Part shown: positions 55,910 through 63,611 of the stretch, piece after piece
Layout of the letters: the number at the start of each line of letters is the position of its first letter
How positions within the stretch are numbered: position 1 is the first letter of the stretch
Assembly (NCBI RefSeq): GCF_013927005.1
Contig: NZ_CP055930.1
Span: forward strand, 744,001-808,000
Reading direction: 5' to 3'
Source: Enterobacter sp. RHBSTW-00175
GTDB taxonomy: Bacteria > Pseudomonadota > Gammaproteobacteria > Enterobacterales > Enterobacteriaceae
DNA: 64,000 nucleotides
Program-made: the position numbers and the translations under genes
Notes under the pieces: model-generated
What the model was told of the DNA's origin: nothing
Seen by the model: only the letters and a program-made list of their open reading frames with translations
The model's database searches: none

Positions 55910-55964
55910 TGGAGCACCTCAAAAACACCATCATACACTAAATCAGTAAGTTGGCAGCATCACC

Positions 55965-56428
55965 CCTTCCTGGCTGTTGAAAAAGACTACGCTGCTTAAA
56001 TTTTAAATGAGCATCCTCAAGCCGAATAACTTAAAGGATGCTCTTCAAATTTTAATAAGAATTATCAACAGCAAAAAACCTCATAAAAAACACTACTCAT
56101 TTAATTTCCAAAATTAAGATGAACATTAATAACCACCATTATATTACATGATCTTTTCCATATCCTATAGCATTACTCTCTATAGTATTAATATCTGAGC
56201 CTCTAATTATCTCCTTTATACAGATTAGCTCCAATATGGATAAATATTCTTGTGAAAATGGTTAATCCACATCACATAGGATAACCTTAACGTCCCTATG
56301 TTCCATTAAGTTAAGAATAACCTTAAGCAAACCAAATCAGATACCCCCTAATAAAACAAAAATAAATTTGAATACCGTAAAATCTGGTGTCATTAATATC
56401 TTGAAAACAACAAAAAAGGAGATGAATA
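55965..56428. other. AT-rich intergenic region upstream of the first ankyrin gene
   Basis: No supportable ORF. A hairpin GAGCATCC (56009-56016)/GGATGCTC (56036-56043) with an AAATTTT flank on both sides is the main feature, and GGAG-ATGAATAATG provides the ribosome site of the following gene. The rest is A/T-rich with several TATAAT-like boxes that I cannot rank. Confidence 0.6.
56009..56043. terminator. hairpin downstream of IS1
   Basis: Eight-bp perfect stem with a 19-base loop, flanked by AAATTTTAAAT on the left and TTCAAATTTTAA on the right. It may be a terminator for upstream transcription. Confidence 0.45.
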
Positions 56429-57422
56429 ATGATATCAAGAGAAAATAATAAAAATAACCTATTCCGTGTAAAGTCTAAAAATGGTGTCCTTCGTTGCCTT
56501 AAGGCTGGCATGGATATAAATATGTGCAATAGTAAAGGTCAAACTGCTCTTTTTACCTGTAATGTACCTGAAGCTATACAGGCAATGATTGACGCTGACA
56601 TTGACATTCACCACTTGGATAATGACGGTAATAATGCATTATTCTATGCTCAAAATGTTGAAACAGTGGAACTTCTTGTCAGCAATGGTATTAATGTTAA
56701 CCACCGGAATAAGTCAGGCACCCTTGCGATTCAATATATTGATGTTTCACCAGGGTTAGTAAAATATCTTATAAAAGCAGGACTAGATATCCATACCAAA
56801 GATAGCTATGGCAACTCCTTTCTTTTCATTCCATTTGAAGGATATGTATACGATGCACTCATTGAGGCTGGTTGCGACATTAATCATAAAAATTTAAGCG
56901 GGCAGACAGCATTCGATTACTGGCAGTCAGAAAACCACAGCATAGCTGGTAAATATACTCACTGGGAATCTAAAAACGATAACTACATTCGTTTTCTTAT
57001 CCGTAATATTCATCTTAAAGACAGTTCAAAAATTGTATTCACGAACATTACATTTAAAACAATTGAGCTGTTGTCGTTACTTATAAAGCAAAAAAATGAA
57101 TTTGAGATAAGTGATAAGTGATAAGTGCATTATCACACCAACAAATGCCAACGTTAAAAAATTAATTTTACAACTAAAGAAACTGACAGACATTAGTCAT
57201 GTTTGGTTTTACATAAACAGTACATATCTACTGACTCACTATGCAGGAAGACTGCTAATTAAATGGTTAATATGTCATGATATAAAAGTTGATATAGAAT
57301 CACTAAAAGAACGCTACTTCTATGAAGAAATCCTCCAGGAAAAATCACAGAGAGAGCAAAAGGTTTTACGAACAACGCTTCAACCAGTTACCTGTAAAGC
57401 AATTACAAAAAAAAGATTATGA
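56429..57422 (+). pseudogene. ankyrin-repeat protein split by a 7-bp tandem repeat frameshift
   Basis: The frame starting at 56429 gives 230 residues ending at TGA 57119-57121; a second frame from 57111 continues 103 residues to 57422. Deleting one of the three ATAAGTG copies at 57107-57127 joins them into one 328-residue protein without other change. The N-terminal part has about five ankyrin-like repeats (AGMDINMCNSKGQTALF, ADIDIHHLDNDGNNALFY, AGLDIHTKDSYGNSFLF), then a domain matching the downstream paralogue (LIRNIHLKDSSKIVF; LKKLTDISHVWFYIN) and the tail AITKKRL. It could be a phase-variable gene in the OFF state. Confidence 0.8.
57107..57127 (+). repeat. three tandem copies of 7-bp ATAAGTG
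   Basis: ATAAGTG occurs at 57107-57113, 57114-57120 and 57121-57127, directly at the frame break of the ankyrin gene. Two copies give GAG ATA AGT GAT AAG TGC, one continuous frame; three give a TGA. Confidence 0.95.
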
Positions 57423-57778
57423 ATTGAATCTGCCTGAACACTCTCCCCTTGGCTTTAACCTTTAGTTAGATAGCCAAGGGGCGCTAACATCATTAATTTA
57501 ATACAAAGCCCCACATTGCACCTTAGCACTTTGATAAATTTATTTTTTAAAACACCCTCATCGCCAATTCATACAATATCAATCACTACTCTCAAACCAA
57601 ATCAATCAAATAAAACACAGCACTTTTTGATAAAAATAATATAACAATGAAAAACAACACCTTATATGAAATATAATAAAAATATATCTATTCAATTAAA
57701 TAAATATAAAAATATATTTGCATTTTGTTTATTTAATAATATATATTTCCTTTGTTAATTAAATAAAGGAGAGCTAAA
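57423..57778. other. AT-rich intergenic region between ankyrin gene 1 and the unknown ORF
   Basis: About 356 bp with no supportable gene. A hairpin CCCCTTGGCT (57445-57454)/AGCCAAGGGG (57472-57481) with a 17-base loop lies near the start, without a T-run. The remainder is strongly A/T-rich with A-tracts and TATATA segments. Confidence 0.6.
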
Positions 57779-58219
57779 ATGAATAAAACAAACTATCCAA
57801 GCCTGACTAACTATCTCGCCAAAACAAAAAAGAACGCAGATCTTTATAGATTATATAATCCACAATTTTCTTTTTTCTGCAAAAGTGACACTCAGGAGCA
57901 AAGATTTTATTTCGATTATTTCTCAAGACATATGGTCTCGAAGAGAAATATTTTAACCGTATTCTCTATCTATACATTCACCTCTTATAACATGAACAAA
58001 AAAGAGACAATAAAAAATTTCATTCGATTTCTCAAAACGACGAATGAAAGTACATTCCATAATGCTTTTTCATTTCGCGGTGGTAACATTTTGTATGTAA
58101 GCAACAAAAACATGTTGAAAGAGATCTCATGGTTTTCACTCGCTCGAATTTACGAAGACATTAAAAAAATAAAGGAATATAAAACCAACCATGACAACTA
58201 TATCAGATTAGTCGCTTAA
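57779..58219 (+). CDS. hypothetical protein, 146 residues
   Basis: I do not recognise the family. The ATG follows AAAGGAGAGCTAAA, a strong ribosome site. The product is basic and aromatic (FFCKSDTQEQRFYFDYFSRH; IKNFIRFLKTTNESTFHNAF), with no signal peptide, obvious membrane segment or ankyrin repeat. Its stop lies 15 bp before the second ankyrin gene, so they form a likely operon; whether it is a partner, regulator or immunity-like protein cannot be read. The third bases are A/T-rich, like its neighbours. Confidence 0.75.
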   Translation: MNKTNYPSLTNYLAKTKKNADLYRLYNPQFSFFCKSDTQEQRFYFDYFSRHMVSKRNILTVFSIYTFTSYNMNKKETIKNFIRFLKTTNESTFHNAFSFRGGNILYVSNKNMLKEISWFSLARIYEDIKKIKEYKTNHDNYIRLVA

Positions 58220-58234
58220 CAGAGGAGAAAAATT

Positions 58235-59179
58235 ATGAATAACAACGCAATAAATGCATTACTCTCTTGTAAAACTCCAAAAGACATTCAGGTTTGCATT
58301 AATGCAGGCTCCGATATTAATACACTGGATTCGTTTGGAAGAAATATACTGTTTTACTGTAAAAACCCAAGAATGATTGACACTCTGGTTAAAGCAGGAA
58401 TAGATTTTAACCATGCTGACAACTATGGTCACAATGTTTTGTTTAACCAGCGAAATCCTCACATACTGAAAAAATTGATTGATTCCGGCGTAGATATACA
58501 CCACAAAAATGGTCTAGGCCAAACCTGTTTATGCTCGTTAGCTGATAATATATCCTGTTGCAAAACCCTGATCAATGCTGGAATTAATGTCAACAATGTG
58601 GATAAATGCGGAAGAACAATACTTTTTTACGTAAAAAATCACTCTATCTTTGATTTGATGGTACAGGCCGGTTGCGATATAAACCACAGAGATAACCAGG
58701 GTCACGGTATTTTTGAAATTTGCTATTCATTAGGCGATTTCAAAGCCAAAATGCTCATTCGTCATATTAGTATGAAGGATAGCAGTCCAGTAATTTTCAA
58801 CTACCTCAACAGCGAAAGTCTGCAGATAATGGATTTGCTTCAGAAGAAAAACCTTAACTTTACTATCTCTGATAACTGCCAGGTTTATCTAAGTGCCAAT
58901 GAAAATGAAATGAGCTCTTTCTTCAGTGAACTAAAGAAGAAGACAGATATCAGCAACACACATTTTCGCCATATTGTACTGCGAGGTTATGATTTACGCG
59001 GGGACATTGAAACCATTAAATGGTTTATCCGCAATGATATCAAAATAGATAAAAAACAACTGGAACAGCATATTCGACATGATGAGATTTGTAAATATAT
59101 AGCAGAACATGAGAGAAAGAAACTTAGCGAAATTATGAAACAAACAATCTCTTTAATGCCAGTAAAACGTAGATTGTAA
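58235..59179 (+). CDS. ankyrin-repeat protein, intact paralogue
   Basis: A 314-residue protein starting at ATG with GAGGAGAAAAATT before it. Residues about 18-190 form five to six ankyrin-like repeats of 31-34 residues (AGSDINTLDSFGRNILFYCKN, AGIDFNHADNYGHNVLF, SGVDIHHKNGLGQT, AGINVNNVDKCGRTILFY, AGCDINHRDNQGHGIF). The canonical TPLH of ankyrins is replaced by an ILF/VLF type. The C-terminal domain (LIRHISMKDSSPVIFNYL, ELKKKTDISNTHF, ending MPVKRRL) is shared with the broken upstream gene. No signal peptide; function unknown, probably protein binding. Confidence 0.85.
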   Translation: MNNNAINALLSCKTPKDIQVCINAGSDINTLDSFGRNILFYCKNPRMIDTLVKAGIDFNHADNYGHNVLFNQRNPHILKKLIDSGVDIHHKNGLGQTCLCSLADNISCCKTLINAGINVNNVDKCGRTILFYVKNHSIFDLMVQAGCDINHRDNQGHGIFEICYSLGDFKAKMLIRHISMKDSSPVIFNYLNSESLQIMDLLQKKNLNFTISDNCQVYLSANENEMSSFFSELKKKTDISNTHFRHIVLRGYDLRGDIETIKWFIRNDIKIDKKQLEQHIRHDEICKYIAEHERKKLSEIMKQTISLMPVKRRL

Positions 59180-59234
59180 CCTCCGCCCCTCCTCACTGTC
59201 ATAATGAATTTAATATGAACCCTATTTTTACCCA

Positions 59235-59263
59235 GAGCAGATTACCTAATTAGCAATCTGCTC
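59235..59263. other. candidate origin-of-transfer inverted repeat
   Basis: Perfect 9-bp inverted repeat GAGCAGATT (59235-59243)/AATCTGCTC (59255-59263) with an 11-base spacer, 94 bases before the mobilization gene. Origins of transfer usually have such repeats upstream of mob genes, but no nic site is identifiable, and a terminator is an alternative. Confidence 0.45.
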
Positions 59264-59356
59264 CACCTCTCTTATTTATAAATTTCGACACTGCCTTGAC
59301 TTATTTTACCAATGCGCTAACTGTAGATCATGAACACATTTTAAAAAAGGTTAGAT

Positions 59357-59761
59357 ATGCATAAAAATGAAAGTAAAGAAGATCTATCAAGAAGCTCAAG
59401 AAGAGGTAAATTCCATACAGCAAAATATTCACCTAATGAAGTTCGAACTCACTGCGTCAGCGTTCGGTTAAACGAAGAAGAATTATCTATTCTCGATAGT
59501 AAAAGAGGCCCTTATAAAAAAGGGGAATGGCTAAGAATGGCATCCCTCAACAAACTCCCACCGGTATTACCTGAAATCAATCGTGAAGCATGGATTAAAC
59601 TCGGCAACCTTTCACAGGATTTAAACCGCCTGCTGAATCATCTCGACAGCAAAAGCCCTGACAGCGAACTGACCCATACAGAACTCTTCGCCCTGCGCAG
59701 ACAAATCAAAACTCTCAGGGATCACCTTATTCCATCAACCTTTCTGGATCCAACTCAATGA
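59357..59761 (+). CDS. MobC-like mobilization accessory protein
   Basis: A 134-residue protein resembling the bacterial mobilization protein MobC family: a basic N-terminus, then CVSVRLNEEELSILDSKRGPYKKGEWLRMASL, a ribbon-helix-helix-like DNA-binding region, and a leucine-rich helical C-terminus (LSQDLNRLLNHLDSK, FALRRQIKTLRDHL). It overlaps the relaxase start by 4 bp. The assignment is from pattern and context; such proteins help the relaxase open the oriT. Confidence 0.75.
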   Translation: MHKNESKEDLSRSSRRGKFHTAKYSPNEVRTHCVSVRLNEEELSILDSKRGPYKKGEWLRMASLNKLPPVLPEINREAWIKLGNLSQDLNRLLNHLDSKSPDSELTHTELFALRRQIKTLRDHLIPSTFLDPTQ

Positions 59762-60957
59762 AAGGTATGCAGAAAATAAAGCGGGGTAAACAGTTCGCAG
59801 GTGTGGTTCTCTATAGCCTTAAGTCAGGATCTCACCACAAAATCACGCCTTATATTATCGGTGGTAATATGGCCGGAAGTTCGGTGGCTGCGCTTATCAG
59901 TGAGTTTGAAAGTTCTAAACAATTGCGTCCCGATGTCGCTAAACCTGTCTGGCATAATTCACTTCGCCTGCCAAGGGGAGAAACACTGTCAGCCAGACAG
60001 TGGGCGGCATTCGCCGACGATTATATGACCCGGATGGGGTTCACTGAAACGCACCTTCGCTGTTATATCCTTCACGACGATACCAACGGGCAGCATATCC
60101 ATATCATTGCGAGTCGCATTAACATGGTCGGTGGAAAACTGTACCTGGGGAAAAATGAAAATCTCATCAGCACCCGCATTATCAGCGAGCTGGAGCGAAT
60201 ACACGGACTCACTGAAACAACACCTGCAATCAGTAGTCGCCCTCAGGCTAAAAGAAAACCCTCACGCAATGAGCTGATGATGGCAGAGCGAACAGCAGCT
60301 CCCTGCCCTAAGTCTCAGTTGCAGACCCTGATTGATAATGTCTTAACGCATCGTCCCGATTTACTGACTTTTATCGACATGCTGGAACGGAAAGGTGTGA
60401 CCTGTAAACCCAATATCGCGTCGACGGGAAAAATGAATGGATTTTCATTTCAGTACCAGGGCATTGCCTTTAAAGCGTCTCAGCTTGGAAAAAAGTATGG
60501 CTGGTCTTCTCTGCAAACACAGATTGATTTTACACCAGAGCACCTGGCTTTACTGAAAAAAGAGCAACAGCAGACTGTGCCAGTACCAGTACCAGTACCA
60601 TCATGCGAGTCTGAAGAACAGGCTGCAAACCGGGAAACGATTCTGGAGAAAATCCTTCAGCTTGAAGAAAAAATTCGTCTGGAACGACAACAGGAAACAG
60701 TGAGTGTCATTCAACTCAGGAGCAAACTGCACAATACAGCTCGTCAGATACCCCGCCAGCGTCGTCTGTATTCGTGGCTAGTATTTCTCGGCCATATTGT
60801 GGCACTTCTCAGGCGCAGGGGCATGTCTCTGTTACATGCCACTGCACATCCTTTCCACCAAATCCTGCACCTGCATCTTCTGATACCCTGCCATTCCATG
60901 ACAACAAATCCCGCTAAAGAACAATTAGTTACAAACAACCACCATCCTGCACCGTAA
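59758..60957 (+). CDS. relaxase/mobilization nuclease
   Basis: A 399-residue relaxase of the MobA/VirD2 (PF03432-like) type. The N-terminal domain has GVVLYSLK with candidate catalytic Tyr19, the family NM-type GGNMAG segment, and the metal-binding HIHIIASR motif at residues 113-120. After about residue 275 a VPVPVPVP stretch leads to a coiled coil (ILEKILQLEEKIRLERQQE) and a hydrophobic segment (LYSWLVFLGHIVALL). The start overlaps the MobC-like gene by 4 bp. It could nick an oriT in the island or an excised form. Confidence 0.85.
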   Translation: MKGMQKIKRGKQFAGVVLYSLKSGSHHKITPYIIGGNMAGSSVAALISEFESSKQLRPDVAKPVWHNSLRLPRGETLSARQWAAFADDYMTRMGFTETHLRCYILHDDTNGQHIHIIASRINMVGGKLYLGKNENLISTRIISELERIHGLTETTPAISSRPQAKRKPSRNELMMAERTAAPCPKSQLQTLIDNVLTHRPDLLTFIDMLERKGVTCKPNIASTGKMNGFSFQYQGIAFKASQLGKKYGWSSLQTQIDFTPEHLALLKKEQQQTVPVPVPVPSCESEEQAANRETILEKILQLEEKIRLERQQETVSVIQLRSKLHNTARQIPRQRRLYSWLVFLGHIVALLRRRGMSLLHATAHPFHQILHLHLLIPCHSMTTNPAKEQLVTNNHHPAP

Positions 60958-61095
60958 GTTTACTAGTCTATACTTTAGTAATAGTCAACAAAATATTGAT
61001 CGTTTATATAGATCAATAATCTAGTTATGATAGTTATAACCTATTAACAGAGATCCATCGATCGGTACAAGCAATTTTACTAAAGCGGATCATTC
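60958..61095. other. short AT-rich intergenic region after the relaxase
   Basis: Contains TGATCGTTTATATAGATCA near 60997-61015, an imperfect inverted repeat. I see no ORF; it may hold the promoter of the following genes. Confidence 0.4.
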
Positions 61096-61146
61096 ATGGA
61101 AAATGTTCAAAAATACATCACCTTAAATCAGGCCACGGAGTCATGA
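61096..61146 (+). CDS. possible 16-residue leader ORF coupled to the next gene
   Basis: ATG to TGA encodes a 16-residue peptide starting MENVQKYITLNQATE. Its stop overlaps the next gene's ATG by 4 bp (ATGA). There is only a weak ribosome site (GCGGAT), so translation is uncertain. Confidence 0.35.
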   Translation: MENVQKYITLNQATES

Positions 61147-61418
61147 TGGATAATAAAACGATTAGCTGCCCCTTCTGCTTTACACAAAGCCCGCACGGCG
61201 TGCAGATTTGCAAAGGCTGCCATGCAAAAGTGGCCTATGGTGAAAGTCCGCTCAGTGTGGCATTCCTGTTTCAATTCGTGGCATTCGGTCTCGCCTGGTT
61301 AGTATTTTCATTGACTGGCAGCACTCCTGTCTCAGTCATTACGTTTTTTGCCAGCATCATTATTCTTATCTGCATTATTAAAAAGAAATATGCAGACAGA
61401 GTTGTTTTTATACGGTGA
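61146..61418 (+). CDS. small zinc-ribbon membrane protein
   Basis: About 90 residues. CPFC near the N-terminus and CKGC after 12 residues form a zinc-ribbon; two hydrophobic stretches follow (VAFLFQFVAFGLAWLVFSL and VITFFASIIILICIIKK), ending in a basic tail. The ATG at 61146 is preferred since GGAG lies 5 bases before it; an ATG three bases earlier is the alternative. Function unknown. It starts the cluster that follows the relaxase. Confidence 0.7.
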   Translation: MDNKTISCPFCFTQSPHGVQICKGCHAKVAYGESPLSVAFLFQFVAFGLAWLVFSLTGSTPVSVITFFASIIILICIIKKKYADRVVFIR

Positions 61419-61467
61419 TATTAATTTCATACCACTGCAAACATAAAAAATTAATATGAGAGAACTT

Positions 61468-61854
61468 ATGAACAGATTCATGATTTCTGTGTTTTTTATT
61501 TCTGCTTTACTTATTTCTGGCTGTTCAACATCAGGCAACCAGCATCTAAAAAAAGAAACATCACAAAGTCTGCAGTCGAAAATTATCAAAAATAAAACGA
61601 CGAAATCAGAAATCATTACCGCATTAGGTGAGCCCGAAACCAAAACTACACTTGATAGTGGCAATGAAGAATGGACTTATTCAATGGATAACAATCAGTT
61701 TGATGCCACCACATTCATTCCAGTGGTCGGGTTGCTGACAGGCGGTTCACAGACGCAGGCCAAAACGCTGGAAATCGAATTTAAAGGCGAAACGGTCAGC
61801 AAGTGGACGTTCTCTGAAAATAAAAGCAGGATGAATACGGGTCTGATTCAATAA
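61468..61854 (+). CDS. BamE/SmpA-like lipoprotein
   Basis: A 128-residue precursor with signal peptide and lipobox ISGC (Cys19). The core has the SmpA/OmlA pattern: IKNKTTKSEIITALGEPETKTTLDSGNEEWTYSM, then FIPVVGLLTGGSQTQAKTLEIEFKGETVSKWTF. This is distinct from the core-genome BamE. I start at 61468, which has GAGAG before it; a longer frame adds four residues. It may be a cell-envelope component of the island, of unknown role. Confidence 0.78.
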   Translation: MNRFMISVFFISALLISGCSTSGNQHLKKETSQSLQSKIIKNKTTKSEIITALGEPETKTTLDSGNEEWTYSMDNNQFDATTFIPVVGLLTGGSQTQAKTLEIEFKGETVSKWTFSENKSRMNTGLIQ

Positions 61855-61880
61855 CTCACCTTATAGCCAGGAATCTATTT

Positions 61881-62201
61881 ATGAAAACCTATGCCGTTAT
61901 CACACTCGTTACCGCTGCCTTGTTGCTTAGTGGCTGTAACAGCGAGCCTTCCGAACAGGATATTTACACTGCTATGAATAAGGTCGTTGCGCAGGCGAAT
62001 GCTTTCGTCAAATCCATAGCAGGTAAGGATGTCCCGAAAGACGCACTGAGCGAATTAAAATCAGTCAAAAAGCATGACTGCGTAGAAGTATCTGATAAAA
62101 GCTATAAATGTAATGTGACTGCTGTTGTCGATAACGAAAAGCGTACTGCTGCTGTAACTCTTGTCAAAACGGATGATGGCTGGCAGGTAGTTGACAAATA
62201 A
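61881..62201 (+). CDS. small lipoprotein, unknown function
   Basis: A 106-residue precursor with lipobox LSGC (Cys19) and a mature part that is charged with two cysteines (KHDCVEVSDKSYKCNVTAVV), consistent with a periplasmic disulfide. It ends TLVKTDDGWQVVDK. AGGA lies before the ATG. It follows the preceding lipoprotein gene by 26 bp and is probably co-transcribed. I do not know the family. Confidence 0.72.
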   Translation: MKTYAVITLVTAALLLSGCNSEPSEQDIYTAMNKVVAQANAFVKSIAGKDVPKDALSELKSVKKHDCVEVSDKSYKCNVTAVVDNEKRTAAVTLVKTDDGWQVVDK

Positions 62202-62224
62202 GACCACCGTAAAGTAATCCCGAC

Positions 62225-62262
62225 AGGCAGGACACCGAATGGGTGGTTCCTGCCTTTTTTAT
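62225..62262 (+). terminator. terminator after the lipoprotein gene
   Basis: AGGCAGGA (62225-62232) pairs with TCCTGCCT (62248-62255), inner ACC/GGT, followed by six T residues. Confidence 0.85.
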
Positions 62263-62346
62263 GCTATGTAGTGTCCTACCGGAAACGCCTGTTCCATTTA
62301 TCTCCATCATCCAGTATCCCATGCCTTATCCACACCGCTGTCGCTG

Positions 62347-62772
62347 TCACAGTCTTTTCCTGATCACTGAGCCTGGCGGAGTATAAGCCAGAGAACCGGC
62401 AATGCGTTTCTTTTCATACTGTGAAAGCAAATCAGCATAAATATGCTCTGCTTCATCCAGATTGCCTGAAATATAATTCACGAGCGAATTCAGGCAATGC
62501 AACAATGTGTCACTGTTTGCGAGTTGCCTGAGCAGAGGGGCCTTCAGGGTAGAAACGACACCCATAAACATCTGCATGATATTATCAACGTGATAACACG
62601 AATTGCGATATTGCGCCCGTGAATAAAAATACTTCAGATGGTATCCAGCGAAAAGCACATAAAGATTTCTGTAAAAAGCATTGTTATTAACACTGTCGCG
62701 ATGATGTGTTATATATTTATCAACAACAAATATAAACTTTTCTTCCTGAGATGAAACACAAATATTACTCAT
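62347..62772 (-). CDS. hypothetical protein, 141 residues, minus strand
   Basis: I do not recognise the family. The ATG at 62772 has GGAGAGAGTT before it. The product is rich in Tyr and His (FYRNLYVLFAGYHLKYFYSRAQYRN) and mostly helical in appearance, without signal peptide or membrane segment. Its C-terminus GSVIRKRL resembles the ends of the two ankyrin proteins. It is the only island gene on the minus strand besides IS1 and the IS remnant. Confidence 0.7.
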   Translation of the reverse strand: MSNICVSSQEEKFIFVVDKYITHHRDSVNNNAFYRNLYVLFAGYHLKYFYSRAQYRNSCYHVDNIMQMFMGVVSTLKAPLLRQLANSDTLLHCLNSLVNYISGNLDEAEHIYADLLSQYEKKRIAGSLAYTPPGSVIRKRL

Positions 62773-63219
62773 AACTCTCTCCTTTTTTGTTTTTATAATT
62801 AAGTACTATCACCTTTAAGATTTAAATCAATACAAAACTGAAAATATTTTATTTTAAAATAATAAATAGTTATTCTGTTAATACTGGAAACAGCTTTCGC
62901 TGTTGCAATGTTGAGTCCGATCGATTGCAGTACCACTTTCTTTTTTCAAAAGCCAGGTAGTTTCCAGATTTCAGATAAAACCCCCTCAGGAATTTTTTTG
63001 AGAGAGTGCTACGCACTGGCTCACGCCCCCGACGACAGATATATGTTGATTATTTTTACCCGTCAGATGAAAACTCAACGTTTAATCTCCCTTGCAGCGC
63101 CGCTGAGTGCCCTCAGCACTCACTCGCTGAAGCAGAAAGGATTTTTCCGAAGGGGTTCCGGCGTGAGCCGTATTAAGTTAACGGGTAAATCATGTAGTCG
63201 GGTCCACTCTTTCGCAAAA
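62773..63219. other. AT-rich intergenic region before the repeat array
   Basis: About 447 bp. It includes a small inverted repeat ACAGC/GCTGT near 62890-62902 and GCTGAGTGCCCTCAGC near 63102-63117. A 119-codon plus-strand frame (62908-63267) has no ribosome site and runs into the repeats, so I do not call a gene. Confidence 0.55.
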
Positions 63220-63611
63220 CTCAGCAGTCTGAACCTCCGCGCGAAGCGTATTTGTGCTGAGAGTTAAACTCAGCTGTCTGAACTTCTGCGCGAAGCGTAT
63301 TTCTACTGACAGCTAAACCCGGCTGTCTGAACTCCTACGCGAAGCGTGTTTGTGCTGAGAGTTAAACTCAGCTGTCTGAACTTCTGCGCGAAGCGTATTT
63401 CTACTGACAGCTAAACCCGGCTGTCTGAACTCCTACGCGAAGCGTGTTTGTGCTGAGAGTTAAACTCAGCTGCCGGAACTTCTGCGCGAAGCGTATTTCT
63501 ACTGACAGCTAAACACGGCTGTCTGAACTCCTGCGCGAAGCGTGTTTGTGCTGAGAGTTAAACTCAGCTGCCGGAACTTCTGCGCGAAGCGTATTTCTAC
63601 TGATAGTTAAA
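63220..63611. repeat. eight 49-bp tandem repeats in two alternating types
   Basis: Units start at 63220, 63269, 63318, 63367, 63416, 63465, 63514 and 63563, each 49 bp, ending in TAAA. Two types alternate, giving a 98-bp higher-order period: one with CTTCTGCGCGAAGCGTATTT and the other with CTCCTACGCGAAGCGTGTTT or a near variant. Across unit junctions GCTGAG/CTCAGC or GACAGC/GCTGTC pairs form hairpins. Confidence 0.93.

Larger units (their letters stand above)
55230..55964 (-). mobile_element. IS1 with a 33-bp internal deletion
   Basis: The ends GGTAATGGTCCCAACTTA (left) and, on the other strand, GGTGATGCTGCCAACTTA (right) are IS1 inverted repeats. Length is 735 bp versus the usual 768. The missing 33 bp lie at a short CCAACGCC repeat, at about 55713-55720. 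The 9 bases flanking the left end (AAACTATTT) do not match those after the right end (CCTTCCTGG), so no target duplication is seen. Confidence 0.92.

Noticed and set aside
59180..59356. Terminator after the second ankyrin gene
   Set aside because: The only strong hairpin (59235-59263) lacks a T-run; reported as a candidate oriT repeat instead.
62908..63267. 119-codon plus-strand ORF upstream of and into the repeat array
   Set aside because: No ribosome site, composition unlike neighbouring genes, and the last part is the first 49-bp repeat read as protein.
63220..63611. Possible CRISPR array
   Set aside because: Units are contiguous 49-bp repeats without unique spacers; no cas genes occur nearby.
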